Shown: piece by piece, positions 17,512-26,521 of the stretch | How positions within the stretch are numbered: position 1 is the stretch's first letter | Layout of the letters: every line of letters begins with the position of its first letter | Assembly: GCF_947038635.1 (NCBI RefSeq) | Contig: NZ_CAMQXC010000003.1 | Span: 1 to 57,557, forward strand | Direction of reading: 5' to 3' | Length of the DNA stretch: 57,557 nucleotides | Source: an uncultured Cetobacterium sp. | Lineage (GTDB): Bacteria; Fusobacteriota; Fusobacteriia; Fusobacteriales; Fusobacteriaceae | The notes under the pieces: generated by a model | The model's database searches: none | What the model was told of the DNA's origin: nothing | Seen by the model: only the letters and a program-made list of their open reading frames with translations | Position numbers and translations under genes: made by a program

Positions 17512-19850
17512 TAGACTTCCTCCTTATATGCATTTAAAGTTATTTTTACTTCAGTACTGTTCCCCTCTTCTGAGAAATGTTTTATTACTCCACCATGGTC
17601 TTTTATCACCTTATGAACAAAAAACAATCCTAACCCTAAGGTTTGAGGAGAATAACTTATAAATGGTTCATAAATATCTTCCAATTGTTTCGGAGATATT
17701 CCAATACCATTATCAATAATCTTCAATTCAATTTTTTCATTAATTTTTCTTTTAGAAAGAATTATATCTATCCTTCTATTACTTTGTTTATCTAAGAGAG
17801 CGTTACAAGCATTATCTATAAGCTCTTTTATTACTTTTTTTAATTTCTTTCTACTGCCTAAGACACTTCCAGTTGTAGCATTAAAAAATGAAATTGAAAT
17901 ATTTTCACTTTTAAATTTTTGACTATAATCTGTTATTATCTCATTTATTATTTTATCTAAACTAACTCGCTCATATTTATCTTCAATCTCTTCAGAATAA
18001 ATTTTTAGTGATTCATTATCCTCTTTAATTCTTGCTAAATAAGGCTTTATAGTTGTTAACTCTTCTATTATTTTTTCTCCAGGATTTTCTGAATCAACAC
18101 ATTTCAACAATTTTTCAACAACTTCTCCTCTTAACTTTAAAAATCTTGTGGCTAGCTTTTCTATTGTTAAAACTCTCTCACTTTCTAAAGTATCTAAGAT
18201 TGTTTCTTTATTATTTATTCCGATAGAAAAATTCATTGAAAGTAAGTTTAATAACTCTAACTCTTCCTGGTTAATTCTGATGTCCTTTGCATAGTTGTCT
18301 ACTACCACTACGCCAGAAAATTTTCCAGCACCATGTATAGGAAAAATAAAGAAATTTTTTAGTCCGATAGCTTTTAAAACATCATTTCCTAAATCATATT
18401 TATATCCTGTATCGTTCTTATAAATTATCTTTTGCTCTTTAAATGATTTCGCTAATAAATTATCATTATTTATAGGAACTTTTGCAAATAAAACTAGTTC
18501 TTTCAAATTTTTCAATTGAAACTTAAAACCTTTTTTGCTCTCCTCATTCAAACTACGATTTATAGCAACCTCTTCTCCAATTAGATAATCATTTTCTCTA
18601 CTATATCTAAAATACATCGCTCTACTATAACCAAGACCAACTTCTGAAGTAAATCCTGAAACTAGTTTTTTTATAGTTTTAAATGTATCTTGTTCTATAT
18701 TCATCCCCATCAGAAGTTTATCAATAGCTTCTATTCTCTCAATATTTCTAACTAACTCTTTATTTTGAATAGTTAAATCCTCTTGAGCAATATTCAACTT
18801 TTCAATCATCTCTTTAAAAGATATTGATAGTGTTCTAATTTCTCCCTGACCAATAACTTTTATATCTTCAACCTTTTCACCTTTTGAAATTTCATCAGCT
18901 AAGTCAGCTATTTGAGTAAGAGGCATCAATAGCTTTCTAAATACCTTACTAGAAACTGTAGAACTTATAATCATTATTAAAAGAACCAAAATACCTATAT
19001 AAATAGATGTCATTAGTTTTTCTTCAGTTAATCTTTCTTTTGATAAAGATAGTATAAAACTTCCTAAATAACTATCATTATAACCTATTAAATTATAAAT
19101 TCCAACATAATATGATAAACCATTGATTTTTTTATTTAAATAGTAGTTTTTATAATCTTTTCTCAGAATCTCTTTATACGTTCTATTTGAAAAGAAAAAC
19201 TTTGCTTGAAGCTCATCTTTATCTGGACTATTAGTTACAAAGTATACTCTATCTTTTGAACTAAGTTCCAATCCATCTGTTAAGGAAGTCAAAAAATCTC
19301 TATTTATAGGAATTGAGACTACTAAATAAAAAGTTGTTGTTTCATTTCCATAGGGAATAACTACTCTTCCATAAATTTTGTTATCCACTTGAGCTAAATA
19401 ATATCCTGTTTCTTCAAACTCTTTTTTGTTAGAAGTTTCAAGTAAAATATGAATATTATCTTCATTTAATGTCCCTAGATTTCCTTTATTTCCATATTCC
19501 CCTAACAATTCTCCATCTGATGATAGTATTGTTACTACAGAGTTATAATAGTTTCTAAAATCCTCTTTTAATAGATTATATTTTAGCATCTCTGCTATTT
19601 GTTGATTCCCTTCACTGATTCTATATTTTCCAATCTCTTTATAGACATCATTTCTAATTTCTCCAAAATAAGATTTATAATTTCCCATAAGAAGATTCAT
19701 CTTATTTTTAGTTGTATCTTCGATTCTTTGTTCCATATCTTGAAATGAAGTTAATATTACAACTATTGCGATTAAAATAGATGTCAAAAATATTGCTATA
19801 TCATTATAAAAAATTATTTTTATTAACAAGGAATCTTTTCTTATTCTCAT
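17511..19850 (-). CDS. Membrane sensor histidine kinase-like protein without a phospho-acceptor histidine
   Basis: The 779-residue protein has an N-terminal membrane segment (about 10-32), an extracytoplasmic sensor region (~33-270) and a second membrane segment (~275-297). A HAMP linker, a coiled coil and a GAF-like domain (about 390-545) follow. The HATPase domain is complete: N box [10 protein letters not shown] (676-685), G1 DNGIGIS and G2 GLGLFF. In the dimerisation region (551-628), where NtrB/HisKA proteins read HE-x-N-P, the sequence is [17 protein letters not shown] with no histidine at all. It could therefore be a pseudokinase, a phosphatase-only sensor or a kinase using another residue. 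No response regulator is near. It lies between tex (3-nt gap) and ileS (overlap), so it is made with housekeeping genes. Confidence 0.85.
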   Translation of the reverse strand: MRIRKDSLLIKIIFYNDIAIFLTSILIAIVVILTSFQDMEQRIEDTTKNKMNLLMGNYKSYFGEIRNDVYKEIGKYRISEGNQQIAEMLKYNLLKEDFRNYYNSVVTILSSDGELLGEYGNKGNLGTLNEDNIHILLETSNKKEFEETGYYLAQVDNKIYGRVVIPYGNETTTFYLVVSIPINRDFLTSLTDGLELSSKDRVYFVTNSPDKDELQAKFFFSNRTYKEILRKDYKNYYLNKKINGLSYYVGIYNLIGYNDSYLGSFILSLSKERLTEEKLMTSIYIGILVLLIMIISSTVSSKVFRKLLMPLTQIADLADEISKGEKVEDIKVIGQGEIRTLSISFKEMIEKLNIAQEDLTIQNKELVRNIERIEAIDKLLMGMNIEQDTFKTIKKLVSGFTSEVGLGYSRAMYFRYSRENDYLIGEEVAINRSLNEESKKGFKFQLKNLKELVLFAKVPINNDNLLAKSFKEQKIIYKNDTGYKYDLGNDVLKAIGLKNFFIFPIHGAGKFSGVVVVDNYAKDIRINQEELELLNLLSMNFSIGINNKETILDTLESERVLTIEKLATRFLKLRGEVVEKLLKCVDSENPGEKIIEELTTIKPYLARIKEDNESLKIYSEEIEDKYERVSLDKIINEIITDYSQKFKSENISISFFNATTGSVLGSRKKLKKVIKELIDNACNALLDKQSNRRIDIILSKRKINEKIELKIIDNGIGISPKQLEDIYEPFISYSPQTLGLGLFFVHKVIKDHGGVIKHFSEEGNSTEVKITLNAYKEEV

Positions 19851-19853
19851 CCT

Positions 19854-22019
19854 TTAAAGCCCCTTTTTAGTTAAGCCTACTCTTTCCCTCTCTCTATCTA
19901 TATCTTTTATTTTAACTTTTATTATTTGACCAACTGAAAGAACTTTACTTGGATCATCTATAAATTTATCTGATATTTCTGAGATGTGAAGTAATGCATC
20001 ATTTTTCAATCCTATATCTATAAAAGCACCAAACTTAATTACATTTCTTACTGTACCCTCTAACTCCATACCTGGTTGAAGATTATCTATATTTAAGATA
20101 TCTGATTTTAATAATGGTTTTTGGATACTATCTCTTGGATCTCTTCTTTCTTTAACCAGTGCTTCATATATATCTTTTACTGTTTCATATCCATAGTTAT
20201 TTTTTTGAGCAAATGTTTTATAGTCAAATCCTTCTAAAACTTCTTTAGCTTTAACTAAATCTCCACCATATTCTTTTAAAGAAAGATTAACAGATGCTAA
20301 TATTTCTTCAGCAATTTTATAAGATTCTGGATGTATTATTGTATTATCTAAAGTATTTTCCCCATCAAGAATAATTAAGAAACCAGCCATTTGCTCATAA
20401 GCTTTAGCTCCTAAGCCCTTAACTTTTAATAACTCTTTTCTATTCTTAAAGTTTCCATTCTCTTTTCTATAATCTACAATATTTTTTGCAACACTCTTCT
20501 TAATTCCAGAAACATATGAAAGTAATGCCCAAGAAGCTGTATTTACATTTACTCCAACATTATTTACCACTAACTCTATAACTTCTGTAAGAGATTGGTC
20601 TAATCTTTTTTGATTAACATCATGTTGATACATTCCTACTCCTATAGATTTTGGATCAATCTTAACTAACTCTGCTAAAGGATCTTGAATTCTTCTTCCA
20701 ATTGAAATAGCACCTCTAACTGTTACATCTAAATCAGGAAATTCTTCAACTGCAATTTTAGAAGCTGAATAGATTGATGCTCCCGCTTCATTTCCAATTA
20801 GATATTTTACATCACTATCTACAGTTTTTAAAACTTTAGCTACAAAACTTTCTGTCTCTCTCGAAGCAGTTCCATTTCCAATAACAATTATATCTATGTT
20901 ATATTTTTTTATGAAATCCTTCATTTTTCTTTCAGCATCTTTTAATTGATTCTCATGATGCATTTCTTTTACTAAATAAAACACTGTATTTTCTCTAAAA
21001 AATCCATTTTTATCTATAACTGCCACTTTACATCCTGTTCTATAGCCAGGATCCAAAGCTAATATATTTTTTTCATTAAGTGGCGGTTGCATTAAAAGAT
21101 TTTTTAAATTCTCTTTAAATACTACAATAGCCTCATCTTCTGCTTTTTCTGTTAGAATATTTCTAACTTCTCTTTCAATAGAAGGTAAAATCAATCTATC
21201 TAAAGCATCAACTATAATTTCTTTGTGTAAAAAGTTTAACTCTTTATTTTTAAAATCTTTTAATAAATATCTTTCTACACTCTCTCTATCTTTTTCTTCA
21301 AAATTTAAAGAAATTGTTAATACTCCCTCATTTTCTCCTCTATTTAAAGCTAAAATTCTGTGAGATAAAGCTTTTTTTACAGGTTCAGTATATTCATAGT
21401 AATCTTTATATATCTGTTTTGTATCAAGCTCTTCTGCTTTTTTACTTTTCTTAGCAATTATAATAGCTTTTTTCAGCATATCCTCTCTTAATCTTTCTCT
21501 GTACTCTAATGTCTCTGAAAGATTTTGAGCTACAATTAATTTTGCTCCTTCAATAGCTTTTTCTACATTCTCTACTTCTTCATTTACAAATGCTAAACTT
21601 TCCTTCTCAAGTTCAGCTAAAGTTTTTAATTGATAGATTTTTTCAGCTAATGGCTCTAATCCTTGCTCTTTTGCTACGTCCGCTTTTGTTTTTCTTTTTT
21701 TCTTATAAGGAAAATATAAGTCTTCTACCATTTGAAGCTTTTCAGCTAAAAGTATTTGATTTTTTAACTCATCTGTTAATTTTCCTTGCTCTTCAATTAA
21801 TCTAATAACCTCTTCTTTTCTTATTTCTAAGTTTCTTAAGTAAGTTATTAACTCTGATATTTTTAAAATATTTGTTTCATCTAAATTTTCAGTAACTTCT
21901 TTTCTATATCTTGCTATAAATGGTACTGTTGACCCCTCGTCCAAAAGTTTTATTGTATTTGTAACTTGCTCAACTTTTAATCCCATTTCTTTTGCAATTC
22001 TATTAAAGAGTGTATCCAT
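19854..22019 (-). CDS. tex: Tex-family S1 RNA-binding protein
   Basis: Tex is a nucleic-acid-binding protein related to eukaryotic Spt6, thought to act in transcription. The 721-residue product has the N-terminal helical region (VPFIARYRKEVT near 33) and the YqgF-like RNase H fold (ILALDPGYRTGCKVAVID near 320). A helix-hairpin-helix follows (LLKVKGLGAKAYEQ near 535). The C-terminal S1 domain begins GMELEGTVRNVIKFGAFIDIG (near 645). AAGGAG precedes the start by 9 nt. It heads a run tex-kinase-like-ileS-lspA-glyQ-glyS with gaps of 25 nt or less. Confidence 0.95.
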   Translation of the reverse strand: MDTLFNRIAKEMGLKVEQVTNTIKLLDEGSTVPFIARYRKEVTENLDETNILKISELITYLRNLEIRKEEVIRLIEEQGKLTDELKNQILLAEKLQMVEDLYFPYKKKRKTKADVAKEQGLEPLAEKIYQLKTLAELEKESLAFVNEEVENVEKAIEGAKLIVAQNLSETLEYRERLREDMLKKAIIIAKKSKKAEELDTKQIYKDYYEYTEPVKKALSHRILALNRGENEGVLTISLNFEEKDRESVERYLLKDFKNKELNFLHKEIIVDALDRLILPSIEREVRNILTEKAEDEAIVVFKENLKNLLMQPPLNEKNILALDPGYRTGCKVAVIDKNGFFRENTVFYLVKEMHHENQLKDAERKMKDFIKKYNIDIIVIGNGTASRETESFVAKVLKTVDSDVKYLIGNEAGASIYSASKIAVEEFPDLDVTVRGAISIGRRIQDPLAELVKIDPKSIGVGMYQHDVNQKRLDQSLTEVIELVVNNVGVNVNTASWALLSYVSGIKKSVAKNIVDYRKENGNFKNRKELLKVKGLGAKAYEQMAGFLIILDGENTLDNTIIHPESYKIAEEILASVNLSLKEYGGDLVKAKEVLEGFDYKTFAQKNNYGYETVKDIYEALVKERRDPRDSIQKPLLKSDILNIDNLQPGMELEGTVRNVIKFGAFIDIGLKNDALLHISEISDKFIDDPSKVLSVGQIIKVKIKDIDRERERVGLTKKGL

Positions 22020-22094
22020 TAATCCATCTCCTTTTCATAGTTGAATTTACCTTGTATTATACCACATTTTAATAATCAATGTCTAACACAAACA

Positions 22095-22121
22095 GAAAAA
22101 AAGGTGCCTTTACAGGCACCT
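22095..22121 (-). terminator. Terminator of ylxM-ffh-rpsP
   Basis: On the minus strand AGGTGCC-TGTAAA-GGCACCT is followed by seven T residues, 12 nt past the rpsP stop codon. Confidence 0.92.
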
Positions 22122-22133
22122 AAATTCTTACAA

Positions 22134-22397
22134 TTAGTTTTTCTTTGCAGCTTCGAACTTTGCCCAAACTCCAGCTTTGTCTAATAATGACTTAACTGTT
22201 CTTGTAGGTTGTGCTCCGTTCATAAGGAATTTTACAATTTCCTCTTCTTTAAGAGTTACTTTTCCTTCTTCTAATGGATAGTAGTTTCCTAAGTAAGCTA
22301 CTGCCTTTCCATCTCTTCTTGATAAAGCTTCCATTGCAGCTATTCTGTATACAGGTCTCTTTTTGCTTCCCATTCTAGTTAATCTTAATTTTAACAT
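22134..22397 (-). CDS. rpsP: 30S ribosomal protein bS16
   Basis: This small-subunit protein stabilises the 16S 5' domain. The 87-residue sequence has the typical start MLKLRLTRMGSKKRPVYRI and the central AYLGNYYPLEEG, and GAQPTRTVKSLLDKAGVW near residue 62. It sits downstream of ffh, the common ffh-rpsP order, and ends in a strong terminator. In many genomes rimM, trmD and rplS follow; here they do not. Confidence 0.97.
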   Translation of the reverse strand: MLKLRLTRMGSKKRPVYRIAAMEALSRRDGKAVAYLGNYYPLEEGKVTLKEEEIVKFLMNGAQPTRTVKSLLDKAGVWAKFEAAKKN

Positions 22398-22463
22398 CTA
22401 AAATCACTTCTCCTTTTATATTTCTATTTTTTTATTTTTGGTATTGCCTCTATTTTTCTCTAT

Positions 22464-23807
22464 TTAAAATGGAAACTTCATTCCACCTTTTCTTCCACCC
22501 ATTCCAGGAAGTTGTGGGAACTTTCCAGTTGAGAACATTTTCATCATTTCTCTCATCTGTTCAAATTGTTTCAGTAGTTTATTTATATCAGCAACTTCTG
22601 TTCCACTACCTTTTGCAATTCTTAACTTACGACTAGCTTTTAGTATTTCAGGTTTTTTTCTTTCCTCTCTAGTCATTGACTGAATAATAGCCTCAACTTT
22701 TTTCATCTCTTTTTCAGCTGGTGCTAAATCTCCAATTTGTCCCATACCAGGAATCATTTTTAATATGTTTCCTAGAGAACCTAATTTTTTTATATTTTGT
22801 AATTGTTTTAAGAAATCATCTAAATCAAACTTTTGAGTTCTAATTTTCTCCTCAAGAGACTTAGCATCCTCTTCACCAATTGCTTCTTGTGCTTTCTCAA
22901 CTAAAGAAACTACATCTCCCATTCCAAGAATTCTTGAAGCTAATCTTTCAGGATGGAATAACTCTAAGTCATCAATTTTTTCTCCAGTTCCAACAAACTT
23001 AATAGGCTTTCCTACTACAGATTTAACAGATAGTGCTGCTCCACCTCTAGTATCTCCATCAAATTTTGTAAGCACAACTCCATCAATACTTAATGCATTA
23101 TTAAATGATTGAGCAAGATTAACTGCATCTTGTCCTATCATTGCATCAACTACCAACAGAATTTCTTGAGGTCTTACAACTTTTTTAACCTCTTTTAACT
23201 CTTCCATTAATTTTTCATCTATATGTAATCTTCCGGCAGTATCTATAATTAAATATGTTGCTCCAGCCTCTTTTGCTTTTTCTAAACCTCTTTCACAAAT
23301 TCCAACAGCATCATTACTTCCAAGTTCAAAGTAAACATCAACACCAACTTGTTGTGCTAAAACCTCTAACTGCTTCATAGCAGCAGGTCTATAAATATCT
23401 GCTCCTATTAAGTATGGCTTTTCACCTTGTTTTTTTAAGTATTTTGCTAACTTACCTGCAAAAGTTGTTTTTCCAGCACCTTGAAGTCCTGCAAGCATTA
23501 CTACTGTAGGATTTTTAGCACTTTTTGTAAGTCTAGAGTTTGTACCACCTAATAACTCTACCAACTCATCATTTACTATTTTTATAAATTGTTGCCCTGG
23601 ATTAATTCCAGTTAAAACTTCAGCTCCAATAGCTTTCTCTTGAATCTTTGCAACAAAATCTTTAACAACTTTGTAGTTTACATCGGCCTCTAGTAAAGAC
23701 ATTCTAACTTCACGTAAAGCCTCTTTTATATTACTTTCGCTTAGTTTTCCATGACCTCTTACTTTTTTCATTATGTCTTGGAATCTATTTCCTAAATTTT
23801 CTAACAT
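22464..23807 (-). CDS. ffh: Signal recognition particle protein Ffh
   Basis: This GTPase binds signal sequences and 4.5S RNA and targets membrane proteins to FtsY. The product has an N domain (helical, 1-90), a G domain with P-loop GLQGAGKTT (near 106) and DTAGR (near 188), LTKFDGDTRGG, and a methionine-rich M domain (MIPGMGQIGD, MREMMKMF). I chose the ATG at 23807 (447 residues), since AGGGGTGG lies correctly before it; an upstream in-frame GTG at 23813 would overlap that site. It follows ylxM by 11 nt. Confidence 0.97.
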   Translation of the reverse strand: MLENLGNRFQDIMKKVRGHGKLSESNIKEALREVRMSLLEADVNYKVVKDFVAKIQEKAIGAEVLTGINPGQQFIKIVNDELVELLGGTNSRLTKSAKNPTVVMLAGLQGAGKTTFAGKLAKYLKKQGEKPYLIGADIYRPAAMKQLEVLAQQVGVDVYFELGSNDAVGICERGLEKAKEAGATYLIIDTAGRLHIDEKLMEELKEVKKVVRPQEILLVVDAMIGQDAVNLAQSFNNALSIDGVVLTKFDGDTRGGAALSVKSVVGKPIKFVGTGEKIDDLELFHPERLASRILGMGDVVSLVEKAQEAIGEEDAKSLEEKIRTQKFDLDDFLKQLQNIKKLGSLGNILKMIPGMGQIGDLAPAEKEMKKVEAIIQSMTREERKKPEILKASRKLRIAKGSGTEVADINKLLKQFEQMREMMKMFSTGKFPQLPGMGGRKGGMKFPF

Positions 23808-23818
23808 GGCCACCCCTA

Positions 23819-24130
23819 CTAAAAGTTTTTTTCGATTATTTCATCCAGTTTTTTAATTGTGAAATCTTTTTTCAGCTCTTTTAACTGCGATAGTAATTCT
23901 AAATCTCTTTTATGAAATCCTATCTTTTCTTCATAATCTCTCAAAATTTTTATTCCTCTTCTTATGTTATCATAGACAGCTTGTCTACTTACATTATACT
24001 TCTTTCCAATCTCTGTAAGAGACAGGTCTTCCTCGAAGTGCTCTAACAAATATTCTTTTTGTCTATCACTTAAAAGATTTCTATAATAGTCAAGCAGAAT
24101 AGAGACTTCTAACATCTCATTCAATTCCAT
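23819..24130 (-). CDS. ylxM: YlxM/p13-family HTH protein
   Basis: The 103-residue protein has a sigma70-region-4-like helix-turn-helix: LSDRQKEYLLEHFEEDLSL then EIGKKYNVSRQAVYDNIRRG. The family is nearly always encoded immediately before ffh and is thought to assist or regulate SRP. Translation starts only about 8-9 nt after the predicted transcription start, with GGTGAT at the extreme 5' end of the message. Confidence 0.92.
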   Translation of the reverse strand: MELNEMLEVSILLDYYRNLLSDRQKEYLLEHFEEDLSLTEIGKKYNVSRQAVYDNIRRGIKILRDYEEKIGFHKRDLELLSQLKELKKDFTIKKLDEIIEKNF

Positions 24131-24144
24131 AATATCACCAACAT

Positions 24145-24173
24145 ATTATATCCATATTTATATTTTTTGTCAA
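24145..24173 (-). promoter_or_regulatory. Perfect consensus promoter of ylxM-ffh-rpsP
   Basis: On the minus strand there is a -35 TTGACA (24168-24173), exactly 17 nt of AT-rich spacer, and a -10 TATAAT (24145-24150). The expected start near 24138 leaves a very short leader before the ylxM ATG at 24130. Confidence 0.9.
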
Positions 24174-24202
24174 GCATTTTTTCTTTACAAAACTTTAAGT
24201 TT

Positions 24203-24229
24203 TTTACCTTTACTATTCTATGATATAAT
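24203..24229 (+). promoter_or_regulatory. Extended -10 promoter of the folate operon
   Basis: TGATATAAT (24221-24229) is an extended -10. A TTTACC at 24203-24208 could serve as a weak, short-spaced -35. It is placed back to back with the ylxM promoter. Confidence 0.6.
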
Positions 24230-24259
24230 TAATTTATATCAAACTTTCGAGGTGATTTA

Positions 24260-24814
24260 ATGAATTTAAAAACACATATTAAAAATATAATTCTTGAAAT
24301 AAACAGCGACAATAACTTAATCTCTGATGAAGTTATTGAAAATACACCTGAACGAATTGAAACTTTTTATAAAGAAATTTTTTCAGGTCTTCATTTAAAT
24401 CCTTATGACTTTTTAAAAAGAACATTTCCAATACAAAATAATGATTTAGTCATTGAAAAAAATATTTCTTTTTATTCTATGTGCGAACATCATTTTTTAC
24501 CTTTTTTTGGTAAAATTTCTATTGGTTATATTCCTAATAATAAAATTGTTGGTTTTGGAGATATTATAAAAGTTATTGAAGCTTATTCTAAAAGACCACA
24601 GCTACAAGAAAGACTTTGTGAAGAAATTGCTGAAACAATCTATAAAGGACTTGAGTGTCAAGGAGTATATATTTTAATGGAAGCTGAACATATGTGTATG
24701 ACTATGAGAGGAGTAAAATCTATTGGTACTAAAGTTACTACAACATCTTCAAAAGGTATTTTCAACACTAATAATAGTTTAAAAACAGAATTTTTAACTT
24801 TAGTTAAAAATTAG
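24260..24814 (+). CDS. folE: GTP cyclohydrolase I
   Basis: The enzyme converts GTP to 7,8-dihydroneopterin triphosphate, the first step of folate synthesis. Its 184 residues include the zinc ligand stretch MCEHHFLPFFGKISIGYIP (near 74), the GFGDIIKVIEAYSKRPQLQERL helix pair, and the second zinc Cys region AEHMCMTMRGVKSIGTKV (near 146). The start follows GAGGTGATTTA. It is the first gene of folE-folBK-folP. Confidence 0.97.
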   Translation: MNLKTHIKNIILEINSDNNLISDEVIENTPERIETFYKEIFSGLHLNPYDFLKRTFPIQNNDLVIEKNISFYSMCEHHFLPFFGKISIGYIPNNKIVGFGDIIKVIEAYSKRPQLQERLCEEIAETIYKGLECQGVYILMEAEHMCMTMRGVKSIGTKVTTTSSKGIFNTNNSLKTEFLTLVKN

Positions 24815-24826
24815 AGGGAGAATTTA

Positions 24827-25648
24827 ATGGATAAAATATATATTAAAAATTTAGAATTTATAGGAAATCATGGAGTTTTTGCTGAAGAAAAATTTTTACA
24901 ACAAAAATTTATTATTTCTATTGAAATGGAAACGTGTACCAGAAAAGCTGGTGTTAATGATGATTTAAATCACTCTACGCACTATGGTTTAGTTTCTGAT
25001 GATGTAGAAAGAGTCTTCTTTTCAAAATCATTTGACTTAATTGAAGCTCTTGCTGAAGCAATCGCTAAAGAGATTCTTATAAAGTATTCTCTTATTAAAA
25101 ATGTTACAGTTAAAATAAAAAAACCTTGGGCTCCTATTAAAAAACATTTTGATTATGTCGCAGTTGAAATTTCACGTTCTAGAAATATTTCATACCTTTC
25201 TATAGGTACAAATATTGGAAATTTAAAATTTAATTTAGATACTGCTATCTCTCATATATCAAACCTTGAAAATACTCAAGTAACTAAAGTTAGTAGTTTC
25301 TTAGAAACTGAACCTTTTGGTGACGTTATACAAGATAACTTTTTAAATGCTTGCCTTAAAATTGAAACTCTTTTTACTCCAGAAGAGCTTTTAGAAAAGC
25401 TTCTTGAGATTGAAGTTAAAATGGGAAGAGTACGTGAGATAAAGTGGGGTCCTAGAGTTATTGATATAGATATCTTACTTTTTAACAATCTAATTGTTGA
25501 AGAAGAAAATTTAGCTATTCCTCATCCTTGGATGTGTGAACGTTCATTTGTTCTAGATCCATTAAATGAAATTGCTCCAAATGTTATTCATCCTTTAGAA
25601 AACAAATATATTTCAACATTAAAAAGAATACTTGATAAATCTTTATAG
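24827..25648 (+). CDS. folBK: Fused dihydroneopterin aldolase / HPPK
   Basis: The bifunctional folate enzyme has 273 residues. Residues 1-118 are a FolB domain (IYIKNLEFIGNHGVFAEEK, then HSTHYGLVSDDV and VKIKKPWAPIK), which cleaves dihydroneopterin. Residues 123-273 are a FolK domain (YLSIGTNIGNLKFNL, then ETEPFGDVIQDNFLNACLKI, and WGPRVIDIDILLF), which pyrophosphorylates the product 6-hydroxymethylpterin. Domain order equals metabolic order. GAGGGAGAA precedes the start. It lies 12 nt from folE and 9 nt from folP. It is a single continuous reading frame, so a real fusion. Confidence 0.95.
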   Translation: MDKIYIKNLEFIGNHGVFAEEKFLQQKFIISIEMETCTRKAGVNDDLNHSTHYGLVSDDVERVFFSKSFDLIEALAEAIAKEILIKYSLIKNVTVKIKKPWAPIKKHFDYVAVEISRSRNISYLSIGTNIGNLKFNLDTAISHISNLENTQVTKVSSFLETEPFGDVIQDNFLNACLKIETLFTPEELLEKLLEIEVKMGRVREIKWGPRVIDIDILLFNNLIVEEENLAIPHPWMCERSFVLDPLNEIAPNVIHPLENKYISTLKRILDKSL

Positions 25649-25657
25649 GAGGTTATT

Positions 25658-26485
25658 ATGATTTTTTCATCTCGAGGTAAAACTTTTATTTTAAATAAAG
25701 AAACTCTAATTATGGGTATTTTAAATGTTACTCCTGATTCATTTTCTGATGGTGGAAAATTTAATTCTATTGACTTAGCTTTTGAACATGCCAAAACTTT
25801 AGTTGCTCAAGGAGCTCATATAATTGATATAGGTGGACAATCAACTCGACCTGGACATGAAGAGGTTGATTTAACAACTGAAATAAATAGAGTTATTCCA
25901 ATTATTAAAAAAATATCAAAAGAGTTAGATTGTATTATATCTATTGATACTTACAGAGCAGAAGTTGCTAAAGCAGCAATTGAGGCCGGTGCTCACATCA
26001 TCAACGATGTTTGGGGTCTTCAAAAAGACAATGGTGAAATGGCTCAAATTGCCGCAAAATATAACTGTGTTGTTATTGCTATGCATAATCAAAATTCAAA
26101 AATTTATGAAGAGGATATTATTCTTTCTATGAAAAAATTCTTTAAAAAAACTTTTGAAATTGCAGAAAAAAATGGACTTAATCCAAATAAAATTATAATC
26201 GATCCTGGAATTGGATTTGGAAAAGGTTATAATGAAAATATTGAGGTTTTAAATCGTTTAAAAGAGCTTACTTTTATTGCTCCTATTTTATTAGGTGTTT
26301 CAAAAAAAGGTTTCATAGGAAAAGATTTAAATCTTAATCCTAACGATAGAGTCGAAGGAACTATTGCTGTTAACACATTAGGTATCCTTAACGGAGCAAA
26401 AATAATTCGTGTTCATAATGTTTTAGAACATAAAAAAGCTCTATCTATTATTGATAAAATTATCTATTATTCTAAAAATAATTAA
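25658..26485 (+). CDS. folP: Dihydropteroate synthase
   Basis: The enzyme condenses p-aminobenzoate with 6-hydroxymethyl-dihydropterin pyrophosphate and is the sulfonamide target. Both family signatures are present: MGILNVTPDSFSDGGKF near residue 19 and DIGGQSTRPGHEEV near 61; also IIDPGIGFGKGYNEN near 185. The length of 275 residues is normal. The start follows AGGAGG. It ends the plus-strand folate operon; no folC or pabA/B is seen nearby. Confidence 0.96.
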   Translation: MIFSSRGKTFILNKETLIMGILNVTPDSFSDGGKFNSIDLAFEHAKTLVAQGAHIIDIGGQSTRPGHEEVDLTTEINRVIPIIKKISKELDCIISIDTYRAEVAKAAIEAGAHIINDVWGLQKDNGEMAQIAAKYNCVVIAMHNQNSKIYEEDIILSMKKFFKKTFEIAEKNGLNPNKIIIDPGIGFGKGYNENIEVLNRLKELTFIAPILLGVSKKGFIGKDLNLNPNDRVEGTIAVNTLGILNGAKIIRVHNVLEHKKALSIIDKIIYYSKNN

Positions 26486-26488
26486 ACT

Positions 26489-26512
26489 TAGGAGAGCCTC
26501 ATCGCTCTCCTA
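26489..26512. terminator. Shared terminator of folP and the nucleoside kinase gene
   Basis: TAGGAGAGC-CTCATC-GCTCTCCTA lies between two convergent genes. The T tracts are poor, so it is called on stem strength and position. Confidence 0.65.
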
Positions 26513-26521
26513 ATAATTTAT

